Shown here: positions 1 to 8,020 of the stretch, one piece after another
How the letters are laid out: every line of letters begins with the position of its first letter
Position numbering within the stretch: the first letter of the stretch is position 1
Assembly: GCA_027624715.1 (NCBI GenBank)
Contig: JAQBTV010000004.1
Span: 1 to 64,000 of the forward strand
DNA: 64,000 nucleotides
From: Pseudomonadota bacterium
GTDB lineage: Bacteria; Pseudomonadota; Gammaproteobacteria; Burkholderiales; Eutrophovitaceae
Direction: 5' to 3'
Translations under genes and position numbers: made by a program
Notes under the pieces: model-generated
The model's input: only the letters and a program-made list of their open reading frames with translations
The model's database searches: none
Told to the model about the DNA's origin: nothing

Positions 1-195
1 AGCTGCTGGCTTTTTCTTAGCTGCTGGCTTTTTCTTAGCTGCTGGCTTTTTCTTAGCTGCTGGCTTTTTAGCTGCTACTTTCTTAGCTGCTGGCTTTTTC
101 TTAGCTGCTGGCTTTTTCTTAGCTGCTGGCTTTTTCTTAGCTGCTACTTTCTTAGCTGCTGGCTTTTTCTTAGCTACAGGTTTCTTTTTAACTGC
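1..195 (-). repeat. Tandem 15/18-nt coding repeat (PAAKKK units)
   Basis: On the plus strand the unit agctgctggctttttctt recurs head to tail, interrupted by shorter agctgctactttctt units that encode VAAKK. The repeat lies wholly inside the H1-like gene and keeps its frame. Confidence 0.9.
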
Positions 196-198
196 CAT
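1..198 (-). CDS. Histone H1-like Lys/Ala/Pro-repeat protein (5' part, runs off window)
   Basis: An ATG at 198 follows a strong Shine-Dalgarno (AGAAGGAGG, about 205-213), and the frame stays open for 66 codons to the window edge. The product begins MAVKKKPVAKKK and continues as PAAKKK and VAAKK units, almost entirely Lys, Ala, Pro and Val. This composition matches bacterial histone H1-like (AlgP/HctB-type) C-terminal tails, which bind DNA through charge and have no fixed fold; a nucleoid-binding role is inferred. The DNA is a tandem array of about 18-nt units, so its length may vary between strains by slippage. The C-terminus lies outside the window, so a folded domain beyond the repeats cannot be excluded. 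Confidence 0.8.
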   Translation of the reverse strand, partial: MAVKKKPVAKKKPAAKKVAAKKKPAAKKKPAAKKKPAAKKVAAKKPAAKKKPAAKKKPAAKKKPAA

Positions 199-673
199 TG
201 GAATTACCTCCTTCTAAGGTTAAAAAACTCGGCATAACTACATATTGGGTATTAATATGCCGTTACTGATGAAAAACGCGTACCTAAGTCCGCGCTCTGG
301 TCAGTCCATGACAAAAGGGCACACAAGCATTTACTCTTGTACACTCTTTTTTTATTTGTAAGGGTAGAAGGCCAATGAGCGTGCAAAAAATTAACGCCGC
401 TCGGCAGTGAGGGATTCGAATCATCCCCGATGTAAGATAAACAAGAGGTCATAATAATCTTGCTTATTGGCTCGCCATTTGGTGAGTACGCTTTTTTCTC
501 AAACATTGAGAACACGTAGTTCTAGTCATTCAGCTCCGTCTTGCGTCATTCCGAATTCGACAATTAATATTACTTAATCACTTTGTGGCGAGATTATTAT
601 CATTTAAAGAGTATCCCGCAAATTATTCTTATATTTTTTTTAAAATGTGTATGTTTTTTACCACTCAATATTT
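199..673. other. Intergenic stretch between the H1-like gene and nrdB
   Basis: Both flanking genes lie on the minus strand. The right part should contain the nrdB transcript end, but I see no convincing GC stem followed by a T-run. The left part is the leader of the H1-like gene. An open frame at 252-515 (minus) has no Shine-Dalgarno and no recognisable protein pattern, so I do not call it. No tRNA or other RNA gene could be folded. Confidence 0.5.
225..262 (-). promoter_or_regulatory. Inverted repeat with T-run in the leader of the H1-like gene (possible attenuator)
   Basis: Read on the minus strand, CGGCATA (262-256) pairs with TATGCCG (236-230) across 19 nt and is followed by AGTTTTTT, 20-30 nt before the start codon. 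A nested alternative pairing, CATATT/AATATG, shares the left arm. This looks like an intrinsic terminator inside a leader, but the stem is short and AT-rich. Confidence 0.3.
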
Positions 674-1780
674 TCAGTCCCAATTAAGAGCACCACCTGT
701 TTGATATTCAGTAACGCGTGTTTCAAAAAAGTTTTTCTCTTTTTTAAGATCAATCATCTCAGACATCCAAGGAAACGGATTATTTGCATTTTCGAAAATC
801 ATGTCTATACCAATTTGCTGACAACGTCGATTCGCAACGTAACGCAAATACTCTTTAAACATTGGAGCGTTTAATCCAAGCACACCTCTCGGCATCGTAT
901 CTTCCGCATACCGGTACTCTAACTCCACACCTTTTTTCATGAGACCTTGAATATCCTTCTTAAACTCTTCGGTCCATAGATGGGGATTTTCCTGCTTAAT
1001 TTGATTGATCATATCTATTCCAAAATTACAGTGCATTGACTCATCACGCAGAATGTATTGATATTGTTCTGCTGCACCCATCATTTTATTTTGTCTCCCT
1101 AGGGCCAGTATTTGCACGAATCCTACATAGAAAAATAAGCCCTCCATAATGCAAGCGAACACGATCAGGCTTCTCAAAAAATCTCTATCTGACTCAGGTG
1201 TTCCTGTTTTGAAATTCGGATCTGACAATACTTCAATGAATGGAATTAGGAATTGATCTTTATCTCTAATACTCTTTATCTCGTTATAAGCATTAAAGAT
1301 TTCGCTCTCATCAAGACCTAGGCTTTCAACAATATACTGATACGCATGCGTATGAATTGCCTCCTCGAAGGCCTGCCTCAATAAATATTGTCTGCATTCA
1401 GGCGCTGTGATGTGCCGGTAGGTGCCCAAGACAATATTATTCGCCGCCAAGGAATCCGCAGTCACAAAAAAACCCAGATTACGTTTTACGATAAGACGTT
1501 CATCGTCAGTCAGCCCGACAGGATCCTTCCAAGTCGCGATATCCCGGGTCATGTTGATCTCCTGTGGCATCCAATGGTTCGCGCACCCAGCCAGATACTT
1601 ATCCCAAGCCCAATTGTATTTAAAAGGAACAAGCTGGTTTACGTCTGCCGAACCATTGATGACCCGCTTATCCTCAACACGAACCCTTTTATTTGTCGCT
1701 TCAACCAATGGATCAGATTCTTCCACCACCTTTCTAACGGTATTGGTAATGGTCACTGGTGTATCTTCAAACTGGAGCAT
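674..1780 (-). CDS. nrdB: Ribonucleoside-diphosphate reductase, class Ia, beta subunit (NrdB)
   Basis: This 368-residue radical-carrying subunit pairs with NrdA to make deoxyribonucleotides aerobically. The diiron/tyrosyl pattern is visible: D109, E140-x2-H143 and Y147 in [10 protein letters not shown], and later a RDESMHC segment giving another Glu and His ligand. The start follows a clear Shine-Dalgarno (AAGGAA, 6 nt). nrdA ends 231 bp upstream on the same strand, so nrdA-nrdB probably form one transcript under the NrdR-boxed promoter near 5080. Length and motifs are ordinary for the family. The gene ends in TGA, which shows that TGA is used as a stop codon here. Confidence 0.97.
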   Translation of the reverse strand: MLQFEDTPVTITNTVRKVVEESDPLVEATNKRVRVEDKRVINGSADVNQLVPFKYNWAWDKYLAGCANHWMPQEINMTRDIATWKDPVGLTDDERLIVKRNLGFFVTADSLAANNIVLGTYRHITAPECRQYLLRQAFEEAIHTHAYQYIVESLGLDESEIFNAYNEIKSIRDKDQFLIPFIEVLSDPNFKTGTPESDRDFLRSLIVFACIMEGLFFYVGFVQILALGRQNKMMGAAEQYQYILRDESMHCNFGIDMINQIKQENPHLWTEEFKKDIQGLMKKGVELEYRYAEDTMPRGVLGLNAPMFKEYLRYVANRRCQQIGIDMIFENANNPFPWMSEMIDLKKEKNFFETRVTEYQTGGALNWD

Positions 1781-1799
1781 GCTATTTCCTTATCAATAC

Positions 1800-1827
1800 T
1801 TATTAAAGTTTATTAAATCTTATTAAA
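1800..1827. repeat. Three phased TTATTAAA direct repeats upstream of nrdB
   Basis: TTATTAAA occurs at 1800-1807, 1810-1817 and 1820-1827, exactly 10 bp apart, directly upstream of the nrdB Shine-Dalgarno. On the transcribed strand it reads as tandem TTTAATAA decamers. It may be a phased A/T-tract or chance low complexity; its function is unknown. Confidence 0.6.
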
Positions 1828-2011
1828 ATAATACCGACATATTCGTTAGCGATATTGTCTATTTAGCTCAAAACAAAAATCTAAAACGATTTTTTCTATT
1901 AACGATGTTTTTAACTTTAGTGTCGCCATTCAGCTTATCTATAGGGTTAGAGTTAGCCCCGAAAAAATTTCTTCCTTCGCCTAAGTGCAGAATGAATTTT
2001 TTTCAATAACG

Positions 2012-4858
2012 TCATTGACAAACCTCGCACTCAGGATCATCGATTACGCAGAACTTTGGCTCAACAGACTCCATTGATGAAGACACAGCATTCAGTTGCC
2101 CCGCAGCCACGGTAGATTTCTCCGCTGATGTAGCCGCCATAGTTCTCAAGTAGTAAGTTGTCTTCAGGCCTCGATGCCAGGCCAGCTTGTATATATCATC
2201 CAATTTCTTACCTGAAGCTCCTGCCATGTAAATGTTTAGAGACTGCGCTTGATCGATCCACTTCTGGCGCCGCGCAGCACACTCAACCAACCAAACAGGA
2301 TCCATTTCAAAAGCAGTTGCGTACACTGATCTCAGCTCCTCCGGTATGCGGTCTATTTTTGAAAGCGCACCATCAAAGTATTTGAGATCTGAAATCATAA
2401 CTTCATCCCAAAGACCACGTTTTTTTAGATCATTAACTAAATAACTGTTGGTCACTGTGAACTCACCTGACAGATTGGACTTCACATATAGATTTTGATA
2501 CGTTGGTTCGATTGATGCTGAAACCCCAATAATATTTGCTATCGTTGCCGTGGGTGCGATCGCCACACAGTTTGAATTCCGCATGCCCACTGATTGAATG
2601 CGGTCTCGAAGCCAGTCCCAATCAAGCGATTTCTTTCGATCAACCTCTAGGTATCCGCCTCTCTGTTGCTCTAAAAGTTCAATCGAATCGATCGGCAGAA
2701 TGCCCTTGGACCATAGCGATCCATCAAACGTTGCGTATCGACCCCGCTCCTCTGCCAAATTCGTTGAGGACCAGTACGCGTAGTAACATACCGCCTCAGT
2801 GGACTCATCGGCAAACGAAACCGCCTCATCCGATCCGTATGGGATTTTTAGCTCATGAAGACAGTCCTGAAACCCCATCATTCCCATCCCAACCGGTCGG
2901 TGCTTTAGATTAGAATTCCGAGCTTTATCCACAGCATAAAAGTTAATATCAACTACGTTATCCAACATCCTGATCGCGGTAGAGATTGTTCTCTTTAATT
3001 TTTCATGATCTAACTTCCCATCTTTTAGGTGCGCAATAAGATTAACCGATCCCAGGTTACAAACAGCGATCTCACTTTCAGAGGTGTTCAACGTAATTTC
3101 TGTACACAAATTAGAGCTGTGTACAGATCCAATATGTTTTTGAGGCGAGCGAATATTGCATGGATCCTTAAACGTGATCCATGGGTGCCCTGTCTCAAAC
3201 AACATAGAGAGCATCTTTCTCCAAATCTGTATGGCCGGGAGCTGCTTGAACAGTTTAATTTCACCCGCTAACGCCATCTGCTCATACCGAGTATAGGCTT
3301 GCTCAAAAGGCTCTCCGTAGAGATCATGCAAATCTGGCACTTCTGAAGGAGTGAAGAGTGTCCATGGTTTATTTTGCATCACCCGCTTCATGAATAAATC
3401 TGGTATCCAATTCGCCGTATTCATGTCGTGGGTTCTGCGACGATCGTCCCCTGTGTTTTTTCTTAACTCCAGAAACTCCTCTATATCCATATGCCAGGTT
3501 TCGAGGTAAGCACACACGGCCCCCTTGCGCTTGCCACCTTGATTAACAGCAACAGCGGTATCGTTAACTACTTTTAGGAATGGCACAACACCTTGGGACT
3601 TACCGTTTGTGCCTTTAATATGAGAGCCCATGGATCGAACAGGAGTCCAGTCATTACCCAAGCCTCCCGCATATTTTGAGAGCAACGCATTTTCTTTAAT
3701 TGCCTCGTAGATTCCGTCCAAGTCGTCATCAACAGTAGTCAAATAACAACTCGATAGCTGTGGTCGCGTGGTCCCAGAATTAAATAACGTTGGTGTAGAG
3801 CTCATAAAATCGAATGACGACAATATGTTATAAAACTCTACAGCTCTCGCCTCTCTCTGTGCCTCCCCCAAAGATAAGCCCATCGCAACGCGCATAAAAA
3901 ACGCTTGCGGCAACTCTATACGACGATCTTCTACGTGCAGAAAGTAACGATCATAAAGTGTTTGGAGCCCTAAATAACCAAATTGTTCATCCCGCTCAGG
4001 CTTTAGCGCAGCACCTAGTAATACCAAATCGAATTGAAGCATGCGCTCATCCAGGAGCTCTGCGTCTACCCCCCTTTTGATAAACTCAGGAAAATACGTC
4101 GGATAGCGAACTACCATTTCTTCTCTAGTCAGCTCTGTTCCTACAGCTTCACGACGCAAATCATTAAGTAGCAATCTAGCAGTAACAAAACTATAGGCAG
4201 GATCCTTTTCGATTAAAGATCTTGCCGACAAGATCAAACTCTTGTTAACCTCATTAACAGGCACACCATCATAAAGATCCCGGACCGTTAACGACAAAAC
4301 CTTGTCTGCTTTCACTTCCGTACCGAGTCCTGAACAGGCATCCTCGATCAATCTCTTTAAGTTATTTAAATCAAGTGGCTGAGACACCCCATCGACTAAC
4401 ATATTCAATGCAAAAGGAGCTTCGCTTTGATCAATTGCAGCCTCTTTCTTAGCTCGGACTCGCTCCTGGTTTCTCTCTTCCCTATAGAGCACATATGATC
4501 TAGCAACCCCTTGCTCGCCGTGCCTCATTAACGCCAGCTCTACCTGATCCTGAATGTCCTCAATATGGACCGTGCCGCCCGTTGGATTCCTTCGTTTGAG
4601 CGCGACAATTACATGTTGCGTCAACTGTGATACCAGCTCCCGAACACGAGCTGATGCGGCGCCTTGCCCTCCGCTCACCGCGAGGAAAGCTTTGGTCATT
4701 GCTATTGATATCTTTGACGGCTCGAAGCCTACTACCGACCCATTTCGACGAAGAACCTTCATCATTCCTGAATCCATGCGCGCGGCCTCACTTTGAATTT
4801 CTCTTATATTTTCTAAGCTCAAATTAGTTGCTTCACTCACATTAGCCATCAATTGCAT
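2012..4858 (-). CDS. nrdA: Ribonucleoside-diphosphate reductase, class Ia, alpha subunit (NrdA) with two ATP-cones
   Basis: This is the catalytic subunit that reduces ribonucleoside diphosphates. At 948 residues it is longer than E. coli NrdA (about 760). The extra N-terminus holds an ATP-cone at about residues 33-125 (VLRRNGSVVGFEPSKI) and a second, more degenerate cone at about 150-250, an arrangement known from Pseudomonas-type NrdA. The catalytic core shows the redox cysteines in LSSCYL and CNLGSVNL and the radical cysteine with its Glu in NLCTE; the C-terminus ends CEVCQ, the mobile CxxC that is re-reduced by thioredoxin or glutaredoxin. The start is supported by GAGGAG 7 nt upstream. 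The ATP-cones should give dATP feedback inhibition (family knowledge). Confidence 0.97.
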   Translation of the reverse strand: MQLMANVSEATNLSLENIREIQSEAARMDSGMMKVLRRNGSVVGFEPSKISIAMTKAFLAVSGGQGAASARVRELVSQLTQHVIVALKRRNPTGGTVHIEDIQDQVELALMRHGEQGVARSYVLYREERNQERVRAKKEAAIDQSEAPFALNMLVDGVSQPLDLNNLKRLIEDACSGLGTEVKADKVLSLTVRDLYDGVPVNEVNKSLILSARSLIEKDPAYSFVTARLLLNDLRREAVGTELTREEMVVRYPTYFPEFIKRGVDAELLDERMLQFDLVLLGAALKPERDEQFGYLGLQTLYDRYFLHVEDRRIELPQAFFMRVAMGLSLGEAQREARAVEFYNILSSFDFMSSTPTLFNSGTTRPQLSSCYLTTVDDDLDGIYEAIKENALLSKYAGGLGNDWTPVRSMGSHIKGTNGKSQGVVPFLKVVNDTAVAVNQGGKRKGAVCAYLETWHMDIEEFLELRKNTGDDRRRTHDMNTANWIPDLFMKRVMQNKPWTLFTPSEVPDLHDLYGEPFEQAYTRYEQMALAGEIKLFKQLPAIQIWRKMLSMLFETGHPWITFKDPCNIRSPQKHIGSVHSSNLCTEITLNTSESEIAVCNLGSVNLIAHLKDGKLDHEKLKRTISTAIRMLDNVVDINFYAVDKARNSNLKHRPVGMGMMGFQDCLHELKIPYGSDEAVSFADESTEAVCYYAYWSSTNLAEERGRYATFDGSLWSKGILPIDSIELLEQQRGGYLEVDRKKSLDWDWLRDRIQSVGMRNSNCVAIAPTATIANIIGVSASIEPTYQNLYVKSNLSGEFTVTNSYLVNDLKKRGLWDEVMISDLKYFDGALSKIDRIPEELRSVYATAFEMDPVWLVECAARRQKWIDQAQSLNIYMAGASGKKLDDIYKLAWHRGLKTTYYLRTMAATSAEKSTVAAGQLNAVSSSMESVEPKFCVIDDPECEVCQ

Positions 4859-5006
4859 TTAGTCTCCTCAATTTTCATCCTATTGCTTCTTTGACGCATC
4901 GCTGTTTTATTGCAATTTCAATCAAAGCCTTCTACACAGACCAACTCTGGCCATAACGGACATGGGACAATGAATAATGACTAAATTCTTACAAACCACC
5001 CACAAG

Positions 5007-5015
5007 TTATGCACA
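5007..5015 (+). promoter_or_regulatory. DnaA box in the nrdA leader
   Basis: TTATGCACA is an exact match to TTATNCACA, just downstream of the proposed nrdA start site. DnaA control of nrdAB is established in E. coli; here it is inferred from a single site. Confidence 0.45.
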
Positions 5016-5021
5016 CGTAAC

Positions 5022-5069
5022 ACACAACATATTGTGCTATGACTCAGAACATAACACTAATTCTAGTGT
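5022..5069. promoter_or_regulatory. Pair of NrdR boxes
   Basis: Two 16-bp palindromic sites, ACACAACATATTGTGC (5022-5037) and ACACTAATTCTAGTGT (5054-5069), match 12/16 and 13/16 of the ACACTATATATAGTGT-type NrdR consensus. Their centres are 32 bp apart, about three helical turns, the usual arrangement for cooperative NrdR binding. The upstream box covers the nrdA -10. NrdR itself is not encoded in the window. Confidence 0.8.
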
Positions 5070-5087
5070 TGGCGCGCCCAGTGTCAA
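5060..5087 (-). promoter_or_regulatory. Sigma70-type promoter of nrdA
   Basis: On the minus strand a perfect -35 TTGACA (5087-5082) is followed, after 16 bp, by -10 TAGAAT (5065-5060), 5/6 to consensus. Transcription would start near 5053. The -10 lies inside the distal NrdR box, as expected for a repressed promoter. Confidence 0.75.
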
Positions 5088-5219
5088 GGTTTTCTTATAC
5101 GAATTTTGGTGGGGGGGTTTAACGATCTTATGATAAATACTTCGATTTCAGATTTTTTTTCATCTCTAAATCAATGTTTTTCAATCTTAAAGGTATTAAA
5201 TTAAAATCGACCGAGCACG

Positions 5220-5789
5220 CTATTTTGGCAGGTCGATATTTTTTACCGATGAGAGCTCGCTCCAATCAAATCCAACCCCAGGATCTTTTTTACGGCCCAT
5301 TGGCAACGCGATATGTGAGTGCCCCACGCAGGCCTCGATCGGATAAGACACAACTAACGATTGACAAAGCTTTCTCAAGCTGACGTACTGCCTCAGCTCA
5401 AAGTCATCCGTTTCAGTACCTTCAAGCTCAATTCCGATCGAATAATTGTTGCAGTTTAGCTCACCTCTCCAGCGCGACTCTCCAGCGTGCCAAGCCCTAT
5501 GCAAACAAGACACAAACTGTGTAATGCAACCAACACGATCAATCAAAAAATGTGTTGAAACTTTTAAGCCGCGAAGCTGCTGATAGAACGGGTGGGCATT
5601 GGTATCAAGTTGGTTCGTGAATAAGCGGCGGATATCAGCCCCGCCAAACTCTCCAGGAGGCAGACTAATGGAATGAATAACGATGAGACTCGGCCGAACA
5701 TTACTTGGCCTGTCATCGTAGTTGGGTGAATAACACCTCTCAGCGTCTATTAGATAACCATCCTCAATTCGACAGCGAGGGTCAGTCAT
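5220..5789 (-). CDS. ampD: 1,6-anhydro-N-acetylmuramyl-L-alanine amidase AmpD
   Basis: This cytoplasmic zinc amidase cleaves the stem peptide from 1,6-anhydroMurNAc during peptidoglycan recycling, and its loss derepresses ampC in species that have it. Its 189 residues form a single Amidase_2 domain. The expected ligands and catalytic residues are visible: H39 in VIHSIS, E121 in GIELEG, H157 in VGHSHI, and K167/D169 in GRKKDP. It has no signal peptide, which separates it from AmiD. The start overlaps the stop of the upstream PP0621-like gene by ATGA, implying translational coupling. No ampR or beta-lactamase gene is nearby. Confidence 0.93.
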   Translation of the reverse strand: MTDPRCRIEDGYLIDAERCYSPNYDDRPSNVRPSLIVIHSISLPPGEFGGADIRRLFTNQLDTNAHPFYQQLRGLKVSTHFLIDRVGCITQFVSCLHRAWHAGESRWRGELNCNNYSIGIELEGTETDDFELRQYVSLRKLCQSLVVSYPIEACVGHSHIALPMGRKKDPGVGFDWSELSSVKNIDLPK

Positions 5790-6046
5790 GAGGGCGTCTT
5801 ATCCCTCAATTCGAGATGCTCACTGGAGCAAAAGATTCGACCGCTCGACCGAAAACCTTCACTTAAAGGAAAATGTACACCACAATGAGCACAACGAGCC
5901 ATGTCTTCAACAGCAGGCGCTGAACGCACCCCATCAGAAGACCTCGTGCTTGTTTTTCGCCCCTTCGTCTTAATGAAGACATAGGCCAGAACACACAATA
6001 ATAGCAATAATAGATACTTAACCACACGCGTCTCCAATGAACCCAC
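5786..6046 (-). CDS. PP0621-like small membrane-anchored Zn-ribbon protein
   Basis: This 86-residue protein has one N-terminal transmembrane helix (about residues 9-24, YLLLLLLCVLAYVFI), a basic linker, and a C-terminal CAHCGVHFP...FCSSEH segment resembling a small zinc ribbon. It matches PP0621-family proteins, which often sit beside ampD or two-component genes; their function is unknown. The start is uncertain: the frame opens with GTG at 6046 and has a TTG three codons later, with no strong Shine-Dalgarno. It overlaps ampD by 4 bp and is probably co-transcribed with it. Confidence 0.75.
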   Translation of the reverse strand: MGSLETRVVKYLLLLLLCVLAYVFIKTKGRKTSTRSSDGVRSAPAVEDMARCAHCGVHFPLSEGFRSSGRIFCSSEHLELRDKTPS

Positions 6047-6181
6047 TCATAACCGTAGGTGTTTACCCATCAAAACTGCCCGAATACTAGCCTTAACCCC
6101 AAAAATCACATTCTGATATTAAAAAGCTTGCAACCAATAGCAAATAAATACAATACCTTGAGCAATAAACAACTTACGGGC

Positions 6182-7144
6182 TTAATTTATGCGAGACAAC
6201 GAGTTTCGGGCTAAATCAATCATGCAATCTTTAAAAGGTGAATGCGGCAAACTTGAAATACTTTGCTCCGCTGACGCTATCTCCCTACGGGCGAGCCTGC
6301 GCGAATAATCGAGCGAATCTAACTTACGAAAAATATCGACTACACCACCTAAACCTCTGACCCCACCCGTGAGAATCGCCTCTCGAATAACTTTGACATC
6401 ATCTTCCGAACCGCGTTCTAACGCGTGTATGACTGGCAAGGTAACTTTACCTTCCGCCAAATCATCCCCCGGTTTTTTTCCAATCTCGCTCTCAACCCCA
6501 TCATAATCCAATATGTCGTCGACAATCTGGAAAGCGGTGCCAATGTGAACTCCATATCGCCCCAAATCTTCAATGATTTCTTTACTGCCCCCAGAAACAA
6601 TACCGCCCAACATAGCCGCCGCCTCAAACAACCTAGAGGTTTTTGCGCGAATCATTTCAAAATAGGAGTCCACAGTAAGTTCGAGGTTCTGGATATTTGA
6701 GAGCTGAAGTACTTCACCCTCAGAGATAGCGTTTGTTGCATCAGCCATTACCCTGAAGACATCCCCCTCACCAACATCTACCATGATTTGAAACGCCCTA
6801 GAATACAAGAAATCACCAACCAACACTGCAGCCGCATTGCCAAAGCGCTCATTCGCCGTTTGCAATCCCCTGCGAACCGCAGATCTATCCACCACATCAT
6901 CATGCAATAGTGTTGCCGTATGAACAAACTCTATCGCGGCAGCCAACTGAATCGCAGGTCGCTCCTCATAACCTAAGCTAGCAGCGGACAATAATAATAA
7001 AATAGGCCTCAGTCTCTTGCCACCATTATTAATTGTGTACCGAGCGACCTCTCCCACCAAGGGTACTTGTGACACGAGTTGGGTGCCGATCTCTTCACTC
7101 AGGCGCGCCAAAAGGTCACTGGTAATGGAGTTGGAGGATTTCAT
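6182..7144 (-). CDS. ispB: Octaprenyl diphosphate synthase (long-chain trans-polyprenyl synthase)
   Basis: This enzyme extends farnesyl diphosphate with IPP to make the ubiquinone side chain, which fits the complex I genes at the other end of the window. Its 320 residues contain both Asp-rich motifs, DDVVD at 82-86 and DDILD at 209-213, plus GGKRLRP near the start. It diverges from rplU, the common arrangement in beta- and gammaproteobacteria. The exact chain length cannot be read from sequence. No good Shine-Dalgarno precedes the ATG. Confidence 0.93.
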   Translation of the reverse strand: MKSSNSITSDLLARLSEEIGTQLVSQVPLVGEVARYTINNGGKRLRPILLLLSAASLGYEERPAIQLAAAIEFVHTATLLHDDVVDRSAVRRGLQTANERFGNAAAVLVGDFLYSRAFQIMVDVGEGDVFRVMADATNAISEGEVLQLSNIQNLELTVDSYFEMIRAKTSRLFEAAAMLGGIVSGGSKEIIEDLGRYGVHIGTAFQIVDDILDYDGVESEIGKKPGDDLAEGKVTLPVIHALERGSEDDVKVIREAILTGGVRGLGGVVDIFRKLDSLDYSRRLARREIASAEQSISSLPHSPFKDCMIDLARNSLSRIN

Positions 7145-7247
7145 GAGCCACGAAAGATAATGAATCGGGTAAGGTATTGGCGGTTAACAACTAGGTGGGT
7201 TGATGTTATGAGCCTCTCTCTTAGGTGTCAAATAAGTTTCTGAATTA

Positions 7248-7276
7248 TTGCGTAATTTGACGAAATCTTGTATGCT
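7248..7276 (+). promoter_or_regulatory. Probable promoter of rplU-rpmA
   Basis: TTGCGT (7248-7253), a 17-bp spacer and TATGCT (7271-7276) lie about 64 bp upstream of rplU in the ispB-rplU divergent spacer. Spacing is ideal; both hexamers are imperfect. Confidence 0.45.
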
Positions 7277-7339
7277 ACGCTCCCTTTTTGGTAAGAAATA
7301 ACGGTTAATAGCCGCTTGAACTCAGGATAAAATAAAGCC

Positions 7340-7654
7340 ATGTATGCTGTAATTAAAACTGGTGGGAAGCAGTACAAAGTCGCCACTGGAGAAAAATTAA
7401 AGATTGAAACGTTGGGCGCTGAGGTTGGCGAAAATATCACGCTCGACCAAGTCCTGATGGTTGTTGACGGCGCCAACGTCTCAATAGGCACCCCCATTAT
7501 TGATGGCGCGAGTGTTGCGGCAACAGTTTTAGGCCATGGCCGCGGCAAAAAAGTTAGAATATTTAAACTGCGAAGACGAAAGCACTATAAAAGGCAGCAG
7601 GGTCATCGTCAAAATTTTACTGAGGTCGTTATCGGCGACATTACAAGCCAGTAA
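7340..7654 (+). CDS. rplU: 50S ribosomal protein L21
   Basis: This 104-residue protein has the typical start [14 protein letters not shown] and the basic C-terminal [14 protein letters not shown] segment of bL21, which binds 23S rRNA. It is followed 35 bp later by rpmA, the near-universal L21-L27 pair. Length is standard. Confidence 0.98.
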   Translation: MYAVIKTGGKQYKVATGEKLKIETLGAEVGENITLDQVLMVVDGANVSIGTPIIDGASVAATVLGHGRGKKVRIFKLRRRKHYKRQQGHRQNFTEVVIGDITSQ

Positions 7655-7689
7655 CCACGCGACTTTACGTTTTGAAAGGCAATTAATTT

Positions 7690-7947
7690 ATGGCACATAA
7701 AAAAGCGGGCGGTAGTTCTAGAAACGGACGCGACTCAAACGCCAAACGACTTGGCGTCAAACGCTTTGGCGGAGAACTGATCTCTGCAGGTAGCATTATC
7801 ATTCGACAACGCGGCACAGTGGTTCATCCTGGCGAGAATGTCGGTATAGGTCGAGACCACACCTTGTTTGCAAAAGTGCATGGGCACGTTTTATTCGGAA
7901 AAACCGGCCCGTTAAATAAGAAAATCGTTAGTATTGTTCCAGCGTAG
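7690..7947 (+). CDS. rpmA: 50S ribosomal protein L27
   Basis: This 85-residue protein starts [19 protein letters not shown], the conserved bL27 N-terminal arm that reaches the peptidyl transferase centre. There is no Firmicutes-type N-terminal extension needing cleavage. A strong terminator follows at once, so rplU-rpmA form a self-contained ribosomal unit. Confidence 0.98.
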   Translation: MAHKKAGGSSRNGRDSNAKRLGVKRFGGELISAGSIIIRQRGTVVHPGENVGIGRDHTLFAKVHGHVLFGKTGPLNKKIVSIVPA

Positions 7948-7962
7948 GGTTTAACTTATTTC

Positions 7963-7996
7963 AAAAAACCCTGCCTACGAGGCGGGGTTTTTTTTT
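7963..7996 (+). terminator. Rho-independent terminator after rpmA
   Basis: CCCTGCC (7969-7975) pairs with GGCGGGG (7981-7987) across a 5-nt loop with one G-T pair. Flanking A/T extends the stem and nine T residues follow. It ends 24 bp before obgE. Confidence 0.9.
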
Positions 7997-8020
7997 ACCT
8001 GACTATATAAAAACAAAACA

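Larger units (their letters stand above)
4859..5219. other. nrdA leader and control region
   Basis: This 361-bp region lies between ampD and nrdA, both on the minus strand. It carries a promoter, two NrdR boxes and a DnaA box (separate entries) and leaves a long nrdA leader of about 195 nt, in which I see no conserved riboswitch fold. The ampD-proximal part (5090-5219) is AT-rich without a clear terminator. Confidence 0.6.

Noticed and set aside
405-440. tRNA T-arm-like sequence (GATTCGAATC)
   Set aside because: On either strand the flanking bases do not form a 5-bp stem around a TTCGAAT loop, and no acceptor, D or anticodon arm could be built.
252-515. 87-codon open frame on the minus strand between the H1-like gene and nrdB
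   Set aside because: There is no Shine-Dalgarno, no conserved motif and irregular composition; it lies in the H1-like gene's upstream spacer.
588-606. Fur-box-like sequence downstream of nrdB
   Set aside because: It matches the 19-bp consensus poorly (about 11 of 19) and is about 390 bp from the next start codon.
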